Source of the DNA: an uncultured Paracoccaceae bacterium
Lineage (GTDB): Bacteria; Pseudomonadota; Alphaproteobacteria; Rhodobacterales; Rhodobacteraceae
DNA: 64,000 bases
Assembly: GCA_947501355.1 (NCBI GenBank)
Contig: CANMVA010000002.1
Location: forward strand, 124,001-188,000
Direction of reading: 5' to 3'
The notes beneath the pieces are model-generated. The model did no database searches. It had not been told where the DNA came from and saw nothing but the letters and a program-made list of their open reading frames with translations. Position 1 is the first letter of the stretch. Every line of letters begins with the position of its first letter. Shown here piece by piece: positions 45,458 through 53,486 of the stretch. A program made the position numbers and the translations under genes.

Positions 45458-45993
45458 TTCACGTGCCCTTTTGTCTGTACCTCTTCGCTGTCAGTTATTC
45501 GACGACGCGCTACTCCACTTTAAGATGTAAGGACAATTTGTCCAAAATAAGGCCACTGTACTCCATCGAGCAGGTAATCTGCTTGGAGGGTACGAAATGC
45601 GGCATTGGATCTCGGCATGTCAGAATGATCGCTGAGCCTCGGTGCAAAGAAGATCGATTTGTCCGCGCAAAGGTCACGAGAGGCCCGCGTCCCGCCTGTT
45701 GAGGCACCGTCCAGCAAAGGGGCGGTTCGGGTTCGGTGTCTTGTGACCGGATATGATGACCGCTTCAGTGAGACGATCTTCACCGCATCAAAACGCCTGC
45801 TGCGCATGCGAGGATTGCCGCGTCAGCAATGACCGTGGCTTCACAAGGTCGCTTTGTCCCGACAGTTTGCGTTCGACCATCACAAAACTCCGCACGCGCA
45901 GCGAATGGCAGCAGTGTGGGCTGCGACCGCAGCATCTTGAATGTCGGTCGAAGGTCCGGAATGGGCCGTCCTGAACGAGGGCCTTGATGTACG
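45458..45993. other. Stretch without a recognisable gene inside the island
   Basis: Short frames occur on both strands but none has a ribosome site, a signal peptide or a recognisable domain. The region separates the phosphorelay genes from the remnant zone and probably consists of eroded sequence. It includes the promoter side of the minus-strand response regulator gene near 45458. Confidence 0.5.
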
Positions 45994-46249
45994 AAACAGT
46001 GCAAGCGCTTCATGACGTGATCGCGGGACAACAATCGGCATGTGGGGTCCAAACGCCTCGGTAACACCCATAATGAGCCTTGCAGTATCTTGATCGAAAC
46101 GCCAGACGAACTTTAGGAAGACCAGGCCAGGGGTCGGCTCCTGGCAGCCTTCAGCCATTGCGGTCCATAGAAATGTATTCCAGATCGAAGCGGGCTACGA
46201 TCTGGGGGGACAGGGTCGTCTTTCCAACGTCAGATTCTTCGATCACCAT
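45994..46249 (-). pseudogene. Remnant of a P-loop nucleotide kinase
   Basis: On the minus strand MVIEESDVGKTTLSPQIVAR looks like a P-loop start with the first Gly changed, followed by FDLEYISMD and a stop. In another frame, beginning almost at the same place, PGLVFLKFVWRFDQDT and PIVVPRSRHEALALF resemble the C-terminal part of small AAA/adenylate-kinase-like proteins. The middle of about 90 residues, with the lid and the substrate site, is missing. The gene is therefore a deletion remnant. Confidence 0.5.
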
Positions 46250-46371
46250 GACGCGGTTCGCCTCACGAAGAAGATCGCAACCCAGTGCGAATGTCACAAG
46301 ATTAGGCACATTTTGTCTCGACGATTTGGAAACGATCGAACGTCGATGACGACGACCCTGGTCAAGCACCC

Positions 46372-47124
46372 TTACGCAAAAGCTCTGATGAAGAATCCGG
46401 AAGCGAAGACCGCGCAATGAAACCCGGTATGGGAGAGCATCGCCGCTTCCAATCCGGAGCGCAGGAAGAAGCTACCAAACACAAGGCCGGCCACGGCGTT
46501 CAGGACGAGCGTTCTGATCAGAGCGGTGGTGGCCGGATCGGGTGTCGCCAGCCAAAGTGTCGGCAGATGCGCAAGCGCAAAGAGCGCTGCAGACAGAATG
46601 ACCGCGAGCGCCAAGGACCAGCGGTTTGGCATCAACTTCGAAAAGCCAAGCGCGAGGATTGAAAGCAAACCCCACCGCATGATCAGTTCCTCGGTTACGC
46701 CGCCGTAGAGAAGGCCCAATGTCAGGCTTGAGAGCCCTGTTGGCTCGCATAATGCGGACAAGCTGGAACCAGGTCTCTGCCAGAACGATGCCGTAGCACA
46801 GTCCAAACCTGCGAGGCTGAGGCCGAGTGCAGCCCCAAACCCGAAGGCGACGACGAGCGGCCGTACCGACAACATATCGCCCATAAGAACTGCCGAGCGA
46901 AGTCCAAGTCTGGGGGCCGCGAATGACCCGGCAAATGCAGCGGCGCAAAGCAAGATCATTGGATTGATCGCAAGGGCGATTGCTGGAACGCCTGCGGGCG
47001 CCGGGACCAGCAGTATAACTGCGATAACTCCAGGCAGACCGAGGGCGACCGCGCGACTGATCCTGACAGATCGAGCGTTTGGATATCCTTGATAAACGGG
47101 CGTTGAGACGCGATCGGCCTTCAT
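46372..47124 (-). CDS. CPBP family intramembrane metalloprotease
   Basis: A 250-residue protein with about seven hydrophobic segments. The CPBP/Abi motifs are present: GGVTEELIMRWGLLS (EE pair near residue 143), FALAHLPTLW with the His of motif 3, and LRSGLEAAMLSHTGFH with the last His near residue 235. Such proteins are related to eukaryotic CAAX proteases; in bacteria some confer immunity to bacteriocins. Its start overlaps the stop of the SRPBCC lipoprotein gene as ATGA, so the pair is coupled. It is apparently intact although in the decayed part of the island. Confidence 0.85.
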   Translation of the reverse strand: MKADRVSTPVYQGYPNARSVRISRAVALGLPGVIAVILLVPAPAGVPAIALAINPMILLCAAAFAGSFAAPRLGLRSAVLMGDMLSVRPLVVAFGFGAALGLSLAGLDCATASFWQRPGSSLSALCEPTGLSSLTLGLLYGGVTEELIMRWGLLSILALGFSKLMPNRWSLALAVILSAALFALAHLPTLWLATPDPATTALIRTLVLNAVAGLVFGSFFLRSGLEAAMLSHTGFHCAVFASGFFIRAFA

Positions 47125-47600
47125 TGCTCCACCTCTGCGCGCAACGCTTGGTTCATGCGCTCATAGCCTTCGGTCAGAACGGGCACAGGCAGGTCGGCAA
47201 AACCGATGAGGAGCCCGCTGAACACTTCGGTATGGGACATGTGGGTGCCCCCACCGTCGCGTTCGCGCAGGTCGAACCGGTGTTCGCCACGGAAGATGCC
47301 GGGAACACCCCCGCCCCAGACCAAGGCGTGGCAAGGCTTCGCCTCAAGCAGGGTGACATGAGGAACGTCCACGGCAACACCGTCAGGACGGGCCACGCGA
47401 ACTTCCAACGGCTCTCCCACAACACCAGAACCGGCGACGCGAATATGGTACGGGTTCCACTCTGGATAGCGCTCAAAGGCCGCGACCGTCTCGTAGACGG
47501 CGCAAGGCGGCGCATCGATGTCGATATGTGTGTCGATTGTCTTGCGGGTGGTACAGCCCGTTGTGGTCAATAACAAGAGAAATGCCGTCAAAGTTTTCAT
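47121..47600 (-). CDS. SRPBCC-domain lipoprotein
   Basis: A 159-residue protein. The N-terminus MKTLTAFLLLLTTTGC is a lipoprotein signal with the lipobox ending at Cys16. The mature part has an SRPBCC (START-like) fold: DIDAPPCAVYETVAAFERYP, EWNPYHI and FRGEHRFDLRERDGG. These cavities bind hydrophobic ligands. AAAGGACG lies 4 bp before the ATG at 47600. It is coupled by ATGA overlap to the CPBP protease gene. A role in envelope or lipid handling is an inference. Confidence 0.8.
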   Translation of the reverse strand: MKTLTAFLLLLTTTGCTTRKTIDTHIDIDAPPCAVYETVAAFERYPEWNPYHIRVAGSGVVGEPLEVRVARPDGVAVDVPHVTLLEAKPCHALVWGGGVPGIFRGEHRFDLRERDGGGTHMSHTEVFSGLLIGFADLPVPVLTEGYERMNQALRAEVEQ

Positions 47601-48029
47601 TGGGCGTCCTTTGAATTTGGATGTTTGGCAAACGGATGGTTCCCGCTGCTTTTCTGAAGTCGGTTCGGCGCGAGCGGACATGGGCGGGCCGTGGAAGACA
47701 GGCTCTGAAAGGATTGATCATCTTGCGGATTGCTCTGTGCATTCATGTGCGAAAGAAGGGGGCTATCGGCCTGCTCCCGAAGCACCAGTGCAACCGCAAT
47801 CAGGACCGTCAAAAGAAATGGTCGTGGCGACGAGGGAGAACGGGAAGTCACGATGGGATGAGCCCCTTGTCCTCCAGCACGTCTATGGCCGCCCAAGACG
47901 ACGAGGGTCGGTCGAAGTAAGCGATCACCGCGCCCGTTGCCGGTTTGCCAAGAACACCGCGCCGTAACCTCAGAATGCGGCAAAGCCACACTTCAGCGCA
48001 GGGGATAGGGCGAATTGATTGGCCATTGC
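47601..48029. other. Inter-gene stretch with an unidentified C-terminal-like remnant
   Basis: On the minus strand a frame of about 50 codons upstream of a stop near 47868 reads VLGKPATGAVIAYFDRP and then WAAIDVLEDKGLIPS. It looks like the C-terminal end of a protein but has no start. I cannot name the family. The remainder shows no usable signal. It probably belongs to the eroded part of the island. Confidence 0.35.
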
Positions 48030-48575
48030 TTAGCTCTCCGGGGTCGCGGTTTGCGTCTTGTTGAACACGTCACATGAAATGTCGGATCTACGTGTGCCGA
48101 AGACATCGGATGCAATGTTGCGACCCGGATTGATGACGAAACCCGTCTCCTCCGCCAGCCCGGACAGAAGCAAGATGCCCGCCTCATGATCTGTTGGATC
48201 GGCAGACACGATCGTTTCGTCGCTGACGATGTCTCTGCCACGCGAAAGCGCTTGGACCAGCTTGGGGTCACGAATTTCCAGGATAATCGGCTCCCGATTG
48301 CGCAAGTTGGTTTGCCGTCCTTCGAAGTCTCCGGCAACCATGCGCACGGGCATACTGTGGCACGCTCGCCCGTTTTGCAGCAAAGCTGTTCCACGTCCAC
48401 CGATCCCGCGCAATTGCAGCAGGTTTGCCGATCGTGGCGTCGGAATTGTGATCACGGCGCGTGCGGTTTGGCTGTTGTCATCTGCGTAAGCGGTAATGGC
48501 CGGTATCGTGCAGAGTGTCGTGCCTAACATCGCTGCCAGCGCTTTTCGACGAAGTGTCTTGAGGTTTCGTATCAT
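48030..48575 (-). CDS. Secreted hypothetical protein
   Basis: A 181-residue protein with a Sec-type signal (NLKTLRRKALAAMLGTTLCT, then cleavage around AYA-DDN). The mature part is soluble and mixed in secondary structure, with two Cys residues (CHSMPV and SCDVF) that might form a disulfide in the periplasm. AAGGACC lies upstream of the ATG at 48575. A perfect palindrome lies about 107 bp upstream (48682-48703), shared in imperfect form with the AraC-type regulator gene. I do not recognise the family. Confidence 0.55.
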   Translation of the reverse strand: MIRNLKTLRRKALAAMLGTTLCTIPAITAYADDNSQTARAVITIPTPRSANLLQLRGIGGRGTALLQNGRACHSMPVRMVAGDFEGRQTNLRNREPIILEIRDPKLVQALSRGRDIVSDETIVSADPTDHEAGILLLSGLAEETGFVINPGRNIASDVFGTRRSDISCDVFNKTQTATPES

Positions 48576-48681
48576 CGGGTTTTGGTCCTTGTCTTTTGTA
48601 AACGGCCACGGCCGCCGGGGCTGTTGCCAAGAAAGAAAGACAAAGCCAGCTCGCGCTGCGCCCGGATTCATGATGCCGAAC

Positions 48682-48703
48682 GTTCGAAAACCCGATTTCG
48701 AAC
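48682..48703. promoter_or_regulatory. 22-bp palindrome, copy 1 (candidate AraC-type regulator operator)
   Basis: Arms GTTCGAAA and TTTCGAAC are perfect over 8 bp with 6 bp between. It is about 107 bp upstream of the secreted-protein gene. An imperfect copy lies at 49439-49460, upstream of the membrane-anchored AraC-type regulator. The two copies are identical at 18 of 22 bases, suggesting one binding protein. Confidence 0.45.
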
Positions 48704-48722
48704 TAAGGTCACACGTTCAGAC

Positions 48723-48900
48723 CTAGGGACCAACTTTGCGTATCGCTCGAAAGGCCAGTGTTGTCATCAGGATGACCACTGACGCGATCCCTGTGCAAAA
48801 CCCGACCCACACTCCCATTGCTCCAAACGCTGCGGGTCCGGCGAGGGAGTGTCACCATAAGCACTCGCGTGGCGTCGACCGTTTGGGCGCTTGAAAGCAA
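48723..48900 (-). pseudogene. C-terminal remnant of a MATE family efflux protein
   Basis: The last frame on the minus strand reads PAAFGAMGVWVGFCTGIASV and ends LAFRAIRKVGP followed by a stop; GVWxGF is a hallmark of the last helices of MATE transporters. A separate upstream frame has TVDATRVLMV, resembling the G-D-T-R-V-P-M loop. The rest of the roughly 450-residue protein is missing. It is a short remnant in the island. Confidence 0.45.
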
Positions 48901-48913
48901 AGCAATTGTCGCG

Positions 48914-49369
48914 TCACTGAAAACGCTTGCACTCAGACCGAGGACAATTGCAATGTCCCATGCTATTCCAAACCGACCGCACCATGGCCGACCGCCATTT
49001 TATCGAAATGTCGGCCGAGCTGCGGCTTTGGACGGACAACCCAACATGCGACAGGCCGATATTTTCGAACCTTCGCTCGAAGCCACGGCAAAAGGCTTCG
49101 GGTTCGGACGTGACATCGGCGAGAGGCACTAGGTCCGCAGAGAAAGCCTGCGCTTCGGCGGTTGCGATCCAAGTCTGATCAAAGAAATACCTGTCGAAAA
49201 GGATCTCAATCACTTCTGTGGAGCGGCGGATATCGAGAGACTGTGCAGCTACGCCACCCGGCCTCGCGGCCAAGCCAGTCGCGCAAAGGGACATCAAAAG
49301 AGAGCGTCGATTGATCGGATATCGTGGGTCGGAAGACCCGTGGTTTCGGGGCATACGGATGACGGCCAC
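48914..49369 (-). pseudogene. N-terminal remnant of an exported S41 peptidase-like protein
   Basis: The frame starts with an export-type region around INRRSLLMSLCATGLAAR and continues with STEVIEILFDRYFFDQTW and a GLSHVGLS end, similar to the N-terminal helical region before the PDZ domain of S41 (tail-specific) peptidases. The PDZ and catalytic domains are absent; after that the frame turns to unrelated sequence. The family is tentative. It lies between the two 22-bp palindromes. Confidence 0.35.
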
Positions 49370-49438
49370 ACTGAATTGCAGTCGCTTTTCACGTTGCCTC
49401 CGAAAAAGAAGATTTGAAGAATTGGACCCGTTGCAAAC

Positions 49439-49460
49439 GTTCGAAAGCGCGATTCAGAAC
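49439..49460. promoter_or_regulatory. 22-bp palindrome, copy 2 (imperfect)
   Basis: The left arm GTTCGAAA is the same as in copy 1; the right arm is TTCAGAAC. It lies 135 bp before the start of the AraC-type regulator gene and could be its autoregulatory site. The left flank (AAC before GTTC) also matches copy 1. Confidence 0.4.
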
Positions 49461-49595
49461 ATCTGGGCGGCTAGATTTGTCGTCAACCGGGTCAGAAAGG
49501 CTTAGTCTCTCGGCAAGTTTAAGGAGCCAGACCGGATGTCATGTGGGATGCCCAAGTGGCCAACCCACATGCCGCAAGCATACAAGGACACACCT

Positions 49596-50684
49596 ATGAC
49601 CTCCATACCTGTGGCCTGGCTGATATCGATCTTTGCGCTGCTGTTGGCTGCAATCGTTGCACGCCAGGTTCGGATGCCCTTGCTTCCCAGGGTTTTCTTC
49701 TGCGTCGGCCTGATCTCGATCGTCATCGTTGCAGGTTTTGTAGGGGTCCGGTTTCAGTTCAGCGACCCAGCCTTTATCGTTCTGCAACCCTATGTTGCGG
49801 CAATCACAGCTCCGACGCTTTGGCTGGGTTTCCATACCATAACGACACAGGAGGGCATTCCTGAAAGCCGAACAGTGTTGATCGTTTTTGGGACTGTCAT
49901 TGGGGCCTGGCTGATCATCGTTTTGCCCGCTCCCTGGACGGCGTCCTCGGCCGTCATCCTCGTCAACCTTATCTACTCGGTGCGGTTGTTCAGTCTGTTG
50001 CGGCTGCCCGCTGAGCGCTATGTTCATATGGCTCCCGCAGCCTACTCGACACTGCGGATTTCTCTGGTGGGCTGCTTGGCTTTCTTGCTTTTGGTGCTTG
50101 TCATTGACGCGAGCGTTCTTGCCATCGGCCTCGCCGCGGGGGAGGGACGCGCCATGGCGCTCTTGTCCGACTCTGCTGTGGTTATCGTGCCTTTGATCTC
50201 ACTTGGCGTCGTTGCAAGTCTAGCGGTCGCGCTTGGTGCGGACCGAAAAACCGAGGTTATAGGCCAGTTGGGCGTGGCACCCTTGGAAGAAGATCGGGCG
50301 ACCTTTGACCGTCTCAACACCTTAATGGAGGAGGCCACGCTCTTTCGCGACCCGGAACTCACAGTGGCCCGTCTCGGTCGTCGCCTGGGCGTGCCTGCGC
50401 GGTCCGTGTCCTCAGCGGTGAACCGTGTGACCGGCGAGAATACATCACGCTACATCAATCAGTTGAGGGTGCAGCATGCGATCCTGCTTCTGGAGACCAC
50501 CAACCTTCCCATCACTGATATCATGCTCGAGTCGGGCTTTCTGAGCAAATCGAGTTTCAACACGGAGTTTCGACGGATCTTGGGACGTACGCCTTCCGAT
50601 CACCGAAAATCTCATCGATCTGAGCAGGCTGAAGCGAACAAACCGGCAGCAGACCGTCCAGACTTGAACTCCCGGACAGCCTGA
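49596..50684 (+). CDS. Membrane-anchored AraC family regulator
   Basis: A 362-residue protein with about six to seven hydrophobic segments in the first 220 residues (starting WLISIFALLLAAIVA) and an AraC-type DNA-binding domain in the last 110. The second helix-turn-helix is ITDIMLESGFLSKSSFNTEF and ends FRRILGRTPSDHR, the AraC signature. Such proteins sense a signal at the membrane and regulate nearby genes. ATG at 49596 has AAGGACAC upstream. Two palindromes in the same zone are candidate binding sites. Its 3' end is adjacent to the truncated end of the integrase pseudogene. Confidence 0.85.
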   Translation: MTSIPVAWLISIFALLLAAIVARQVRMPLLPRVFFCVGLISIVIVAGFVGVRFQFSDPAFIVLQPYVAAITAPTLWLGFHTITTQEGIPESRTVLIVFGTVIGAWLIIVLPAPWTASSAVILVNLIYSVRLFSLLRLPAERYVHMAPAAYSTLRISLVGCLAFLLLVLVIDASVLAIGLAAGEGRAMALLSDSAVVIVPLISLGVVASLAVALGADRKTEVIGQLGVAPLEEDRATFDRLNTLMEEATLFRDPELTVARLGRRLGVPARSVSSAVNRVTGENTSRYINQLRVQHAILLLETTNLPITDIMLESGFLSKSSFNTEFRRILGRTPSDHRKSHRSEQAEANKPAADRPDLNSRTA

Positions 50685-50715
50685 GCGGAACACGCGGCGA
50701 CAGGATCGCTCCCAA

Positions 50716-51721
50716 ACCTGTCACATGATTGAATAGCTTTTCCGTGACGTGGATTGGCGTTCCAATCTTGGCATGAATGGTCGCAAACGTCCGACGCAAG
50801 TCATGCACAGTGTAGTCCGCGACATCATCGAGCTCGTTGACGAAGCAAGCTTCGTACCAGGCCCATCCACTGAACGGCATGTCCCGGTTTGTCTTGGTTG
50901 GAAAGGTAGATCACCAGTGTCTGCTACGGCTGCAATTGCGTCTTTGGCAAGCTCTCCAATCGGAAACCGGTGCTCCCGCCTACTCTTGGCAAATCCGTAG
51001 GGAGGGTAACAAGCTCCTATGCAACGCAAGATCGCCTTAACTCACCGATTTCACCACGACGCTGACCGGTCAGGGTAAGCAATTGGACGATTGGCCCGAA
51101 TGGATAGCCAACCTCCAAGGACTGCAAACAAACCTGCCGCTGTTCGTTGTCGGAGAGCACACGATCGCAGGCCGGATTAGCATGCTTCAATCTCGGCACG
51201 ACCGAATAGTCAATCAAACCATGACGAACACACCAATTCGTCATGGTGCGGATGGCAGTAAAGGCATGGGATTGCTCAGATGGCGCCTTGACCAGTCTAG
51301 ACGCCACCGCCATTACATGCTGGCGTTTGATCTAGTCTAAGGGTTTTTCAAAGGGGAAGTGCTTATCAAACAGGCGCTTGTAGTCGGCGACAGCACGAGG
51401 TTTGTTCCGTCTTTCGCAGTCCGCCAGAAATCATTCTTTCGCCTCCGAAAACATTATAGACGGCTCTCCTGCTACAAACGCTCCGGCCTCCTACTCAACG
51501 AAGAACCGACGGGCCTGCGCCCGTGCGTCGGATAAGGACAGTGTGGGGTAACGCCCGAACGTCTTGAGCTTCCGTTTCTCCGCGTAGTTGATCACAAACT
51601 GTTTGCTCTTTTTCGAGAACCAAAGACCAAAGCCTGGGGTGAGCTCATCGCAGTGGGTGACCTGCCCATCAACAGGGTTAGCGAGCTTCTTGGTTGCCAA
51701 GTCCGTGAGGCGGAGTTTCAT
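50716..51721 (-). pseudogene. Decayed tyrosine-recombinase integrase of the island
   Basis: Pieces of an integrase appear in order on the minus strand but in different frames. The arm-binding N-terminus is MKLRLTDLATKKLANP with FVINYAEKRKLKTFGRYPTL (51721-51491). The core region is CVRHGLIDYSVVPRLKHANP and TLTGQRRGEIGEL with the first catalytic Arg (51313-51017). Then come EHRFPIGELAKDA and TVHDLRRTFATIHAKIG with the second box and EKLFNHVTG (to 50716). The sequence ends there, before the catalytic tyrosine. At least two frameshifts and a deletion make it inactive. It starts 131 bp from the attachment-site repeat, as expected. Confidence 0.85.
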
Positions 51722-51852
51722 TTTAGTCTCACAGATCACGATCGTAAGGGAGATCCGCCATGTTCCGGTGTGAGCATACATCTACTTATTTTCGAGGACT
51801 AAAAATGAAATAAGCAGAACTATGTTCAGCCAGGATTTGCATAAACTTCAGA

Positions 51853-51895
51853 ATTGCAAATCCGTGTATACTGGCTTGCTTCCGGTACTCGCCTC
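51853..51895 (+). repeat. Degenerate copy of the tRNA-Cys 3' end (right attachment site of the island)
   Basis: The 43 nt begin ATTGCAAATCCGTGTA and end TTCCGGTACTCGCCTC, identical to the tRNA-Cys 3' part (37076-37118) except at five positions in between. It is in the same orientation and has no 5' half, so it is not a tRNA gene. Direct repeats of the tRNA 3' end at both edges are the usual mark of integration at a tRNA. Confidence 0.85.
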
Positions 51896-52082
51896 TATTT
51901 CATGTCAATCATGGGGTAGATATCGAACGGTAGGGTGTGACTCAAAGTTGGACAAACACCCTTGAAGCTGTCATCTTTTCCAATCCCATGTCGACCTCCA
52001 ACATGTTGAAATCGAAGATATTTCAGCATACTCGGTATCGACTTCCAACAAACGATCCGCAAGATATCAATGATGCGCAGAG

Positions 52083-52763
52083 TCAGGTCGCCTCTGTATT
52101 GGCGAAATAGACGTCACGAAACGGGGTGAGAGAGCCGTTCATCACAAGAACATCCGCCTCTGACAGGTCTTTCGGGCGGGTGTTGCGGCCGGGAAAGCCC
52201 ACGACGTGAATCCCGGCACGGCAAGCCGCTGTCACGCCATCGGCATTATCTTCAATGGCCAGCACAGCCTTTGACGTGATGCCAAGCTCTTTCAGAGCAT
52301 GATGGTAGACGGCAGGATCAGGTTTGTCGGCGCGGTCCGGGTCGCGCGAGGTGACCAGATCAAAGCAATGTCCGGTTTCTGACTCAACCGAGTTGACGAT
52401 CAGCTTGACCGTCTGGGGCGATGTTGTCGTGACGAACCCAAGTGCCTGGCCGCGCGCCTTTGCAGCCCTCATCACATCGCAGACGCCGCGCCGCAAAGGA
52501 GGCACACCGGTCCAGAGCGCGGCCTGAAAGAACTCGGTCTTTTTGGCATGGATCGCGGCAGCATCGACCTCAATGCCCCGCTCGGCCGCATAGCGCGCGA
52601 CCCGGTCTGCGCCGCCTGAGACCGTCAACATCTCGCGATAAGTATCGCGATCCCAGTGCCAATCCAGATCGAAGACGGCGAAGGCTTCATTGAAGGTCGT
52701 TCGCTGCAGTTCAGATGTTTCGACGACCGACCCAATTGATCCAAACAAGACCGCCTGCATCAC
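52083..52763 (-). CDS. HAD-fold protein of the CbbY type lacking the nucleophile aspartates
   Basis: A 226-residue protein with the haloacid dehalogenase-like fold. Motif II is FVTTTSPQT near residue 110, motif III Lys is in RADKPDPAVY near 148, and motif IV is LAIEDNADGV near 172. Motif I, normally DxDxT, reads FGSIGSVVET; both aspartates that make the phospho-enzyme are replaced by Gly and Ile. It should not be a normal phosphatase or phosphoglucomutase. It may bind a phosphorylated ligand or act as a regulator. It overlaps the upstream paralogue by ATGA. Confidence 0.8.
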   Translation of the reverse strand: MMQAVLFGSIGSVVETSELQRTTFNEAFAVFDLDWHWDRDTYREMLTVSGGADRVARYAAERGIEVDAAAIHAKKTEFFQAALWTGVPPLRRGVCDVMRAAKARGQALGFVTTTSPQTVKLIVNSVESETGHCFDLVTSRDPDRADKPDPAVYHHALKELGITSKAVLAIEDNADGVTAACRAGIHVVGFPGRNTRPKDLSEADVLVMNGSLTPFRDVYFANTEAT

Positions 52764-53476
52764 AAGGCCACCTCGCGGGCAGGGACGGCCCCGATGGCGG
52801 GTGCAATCCGTGCAGCGCCGATCTGATCAAGGGTTGTTCCGATATCACTGTCAAACGTGAAATCAGCCGCCTCCATCAGTTCAGCAGCATCCAGGCTTCC
52901 GGGCAATGCAGCAGACTGGATGCCAGCGGCGCGGGCCGCGGCAAGGCCGTCTGCAGTGGTCTCAACCGCGATGACCTCTGTTGGTGCAAGCCTGAGCTGT
53001 TCTAACGCGGCCTCGTACAGTCGCGGGTCGGGCTTGGGCGCGGCGCTGGCTTCACCCGAAATCACCTTGTCAAAGATCACGGACGCGCGGTGCGGATAGA
53101 CGGCGGCCAGCACCCGCAGGACTGTCTGCCGCTCGGCACCCGACACCAGACAGCGCGTCACGCCACGCCTGGCAAGATCTTCCAAGGCCATATGCGTCCA
53201 GACGTGCGGCGTCGGCGTGGCACCGTCAATGGCTTCGCGGAAACAGAACTCAAGATCTGTGAAGAAGGCCGCATGATCCAGCCCCTTAAGACAGAGCACG
53301 AAATCGGTCACGCCTTTGAAGCGGCCATCATGCCGGATGAGATGTTGATACTCATCCGCCTCCCAGACGATCCCAAGGTCGTGACGCGCAAAGGCGTCGT
53401 TAAAGGCCTGCCGCTCAAGCGCGACCAGATCGGTGACAGCGCTGAGCGATCCGAAAAGAACGGCTTTGACCATCAT
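52760..53476 (-). CDS. Second HAD-fold protein lacking the nucleophile aspartates
   Basis: A 238-residue paralogue of the downstream gene. Motif I reads FGSLSAVTDL, again without DxD; motif II Ser is CLVSGAERQT, the Lys region is SAAPKPDPRLYEA, and motif IV is VIAVETTADGL, where the first acid is Glu. Like its partner it keeps the fold but should lack the aspartyl-phosphate step. AAAGGAC lies 6 bp before the ATG at 53476. The stop overlaps the next start, and an RND pump gene ends 10 bp upstream, so it may be in the same transcript. Confidence 0.8.
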   Translation of the reverse strand: MMVKAVLFGSLSAVTDLVALERQAFNDAFARHDLGIVWEADEYQHLIRHDGRFKGVTDFVLCLKGLDHAAFFTDLEFCFREAIDGATPTPHVWTHMALEDLARRGVTRCLVSGAERQTVLRVLAAVYPHRASVIFDKVISGEASAAPKPDPRLYEAALEQLRLAPTEVIAVETTADGLAAARAAGIQSAALPGSLDAAELMEAADFTFDSDIGTTLDQIGAARIAPAIGAVPAREVAL

Positions 53477-53486
53477 GTGTCCTTTC

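Larger units (their letters stand above)
37076..51895 (+). mobile_element. Probable remnant genomic island integrated at tRNA-Cys
   Basis: The bounds are two direct repeats: the 3' end of tRNA-Cys (37076-37118) and a 43-nt copy with 38 identities (51853-51895). A tyrosine-recombinase pseudogene lies just inside the right end. Inside are intact signalling genes and transporter-, kinase-, protease- and nuclease-like remnants, with much longer non-coding stretches than elsewhere in the window. The integrase lacks its tyrosine and the right repeat has diverged, so the island should be immobile. Left of the tRNA and right of the repeat the ordinary chromosome resumes. Confidence 0.75.

Noticed and set aside
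47518-47967. Plus-strand frame of 149 codons
   Set aside because: It runs antisense to the lipoprotein start and the remnant zone, with no family pattern.
51853-51895. Possible second tRNA-Cys gene
   Set aside because: Only the 3' half is present, with changes in the T arm; it cannot fold and is better explained as an attachment-site copy.
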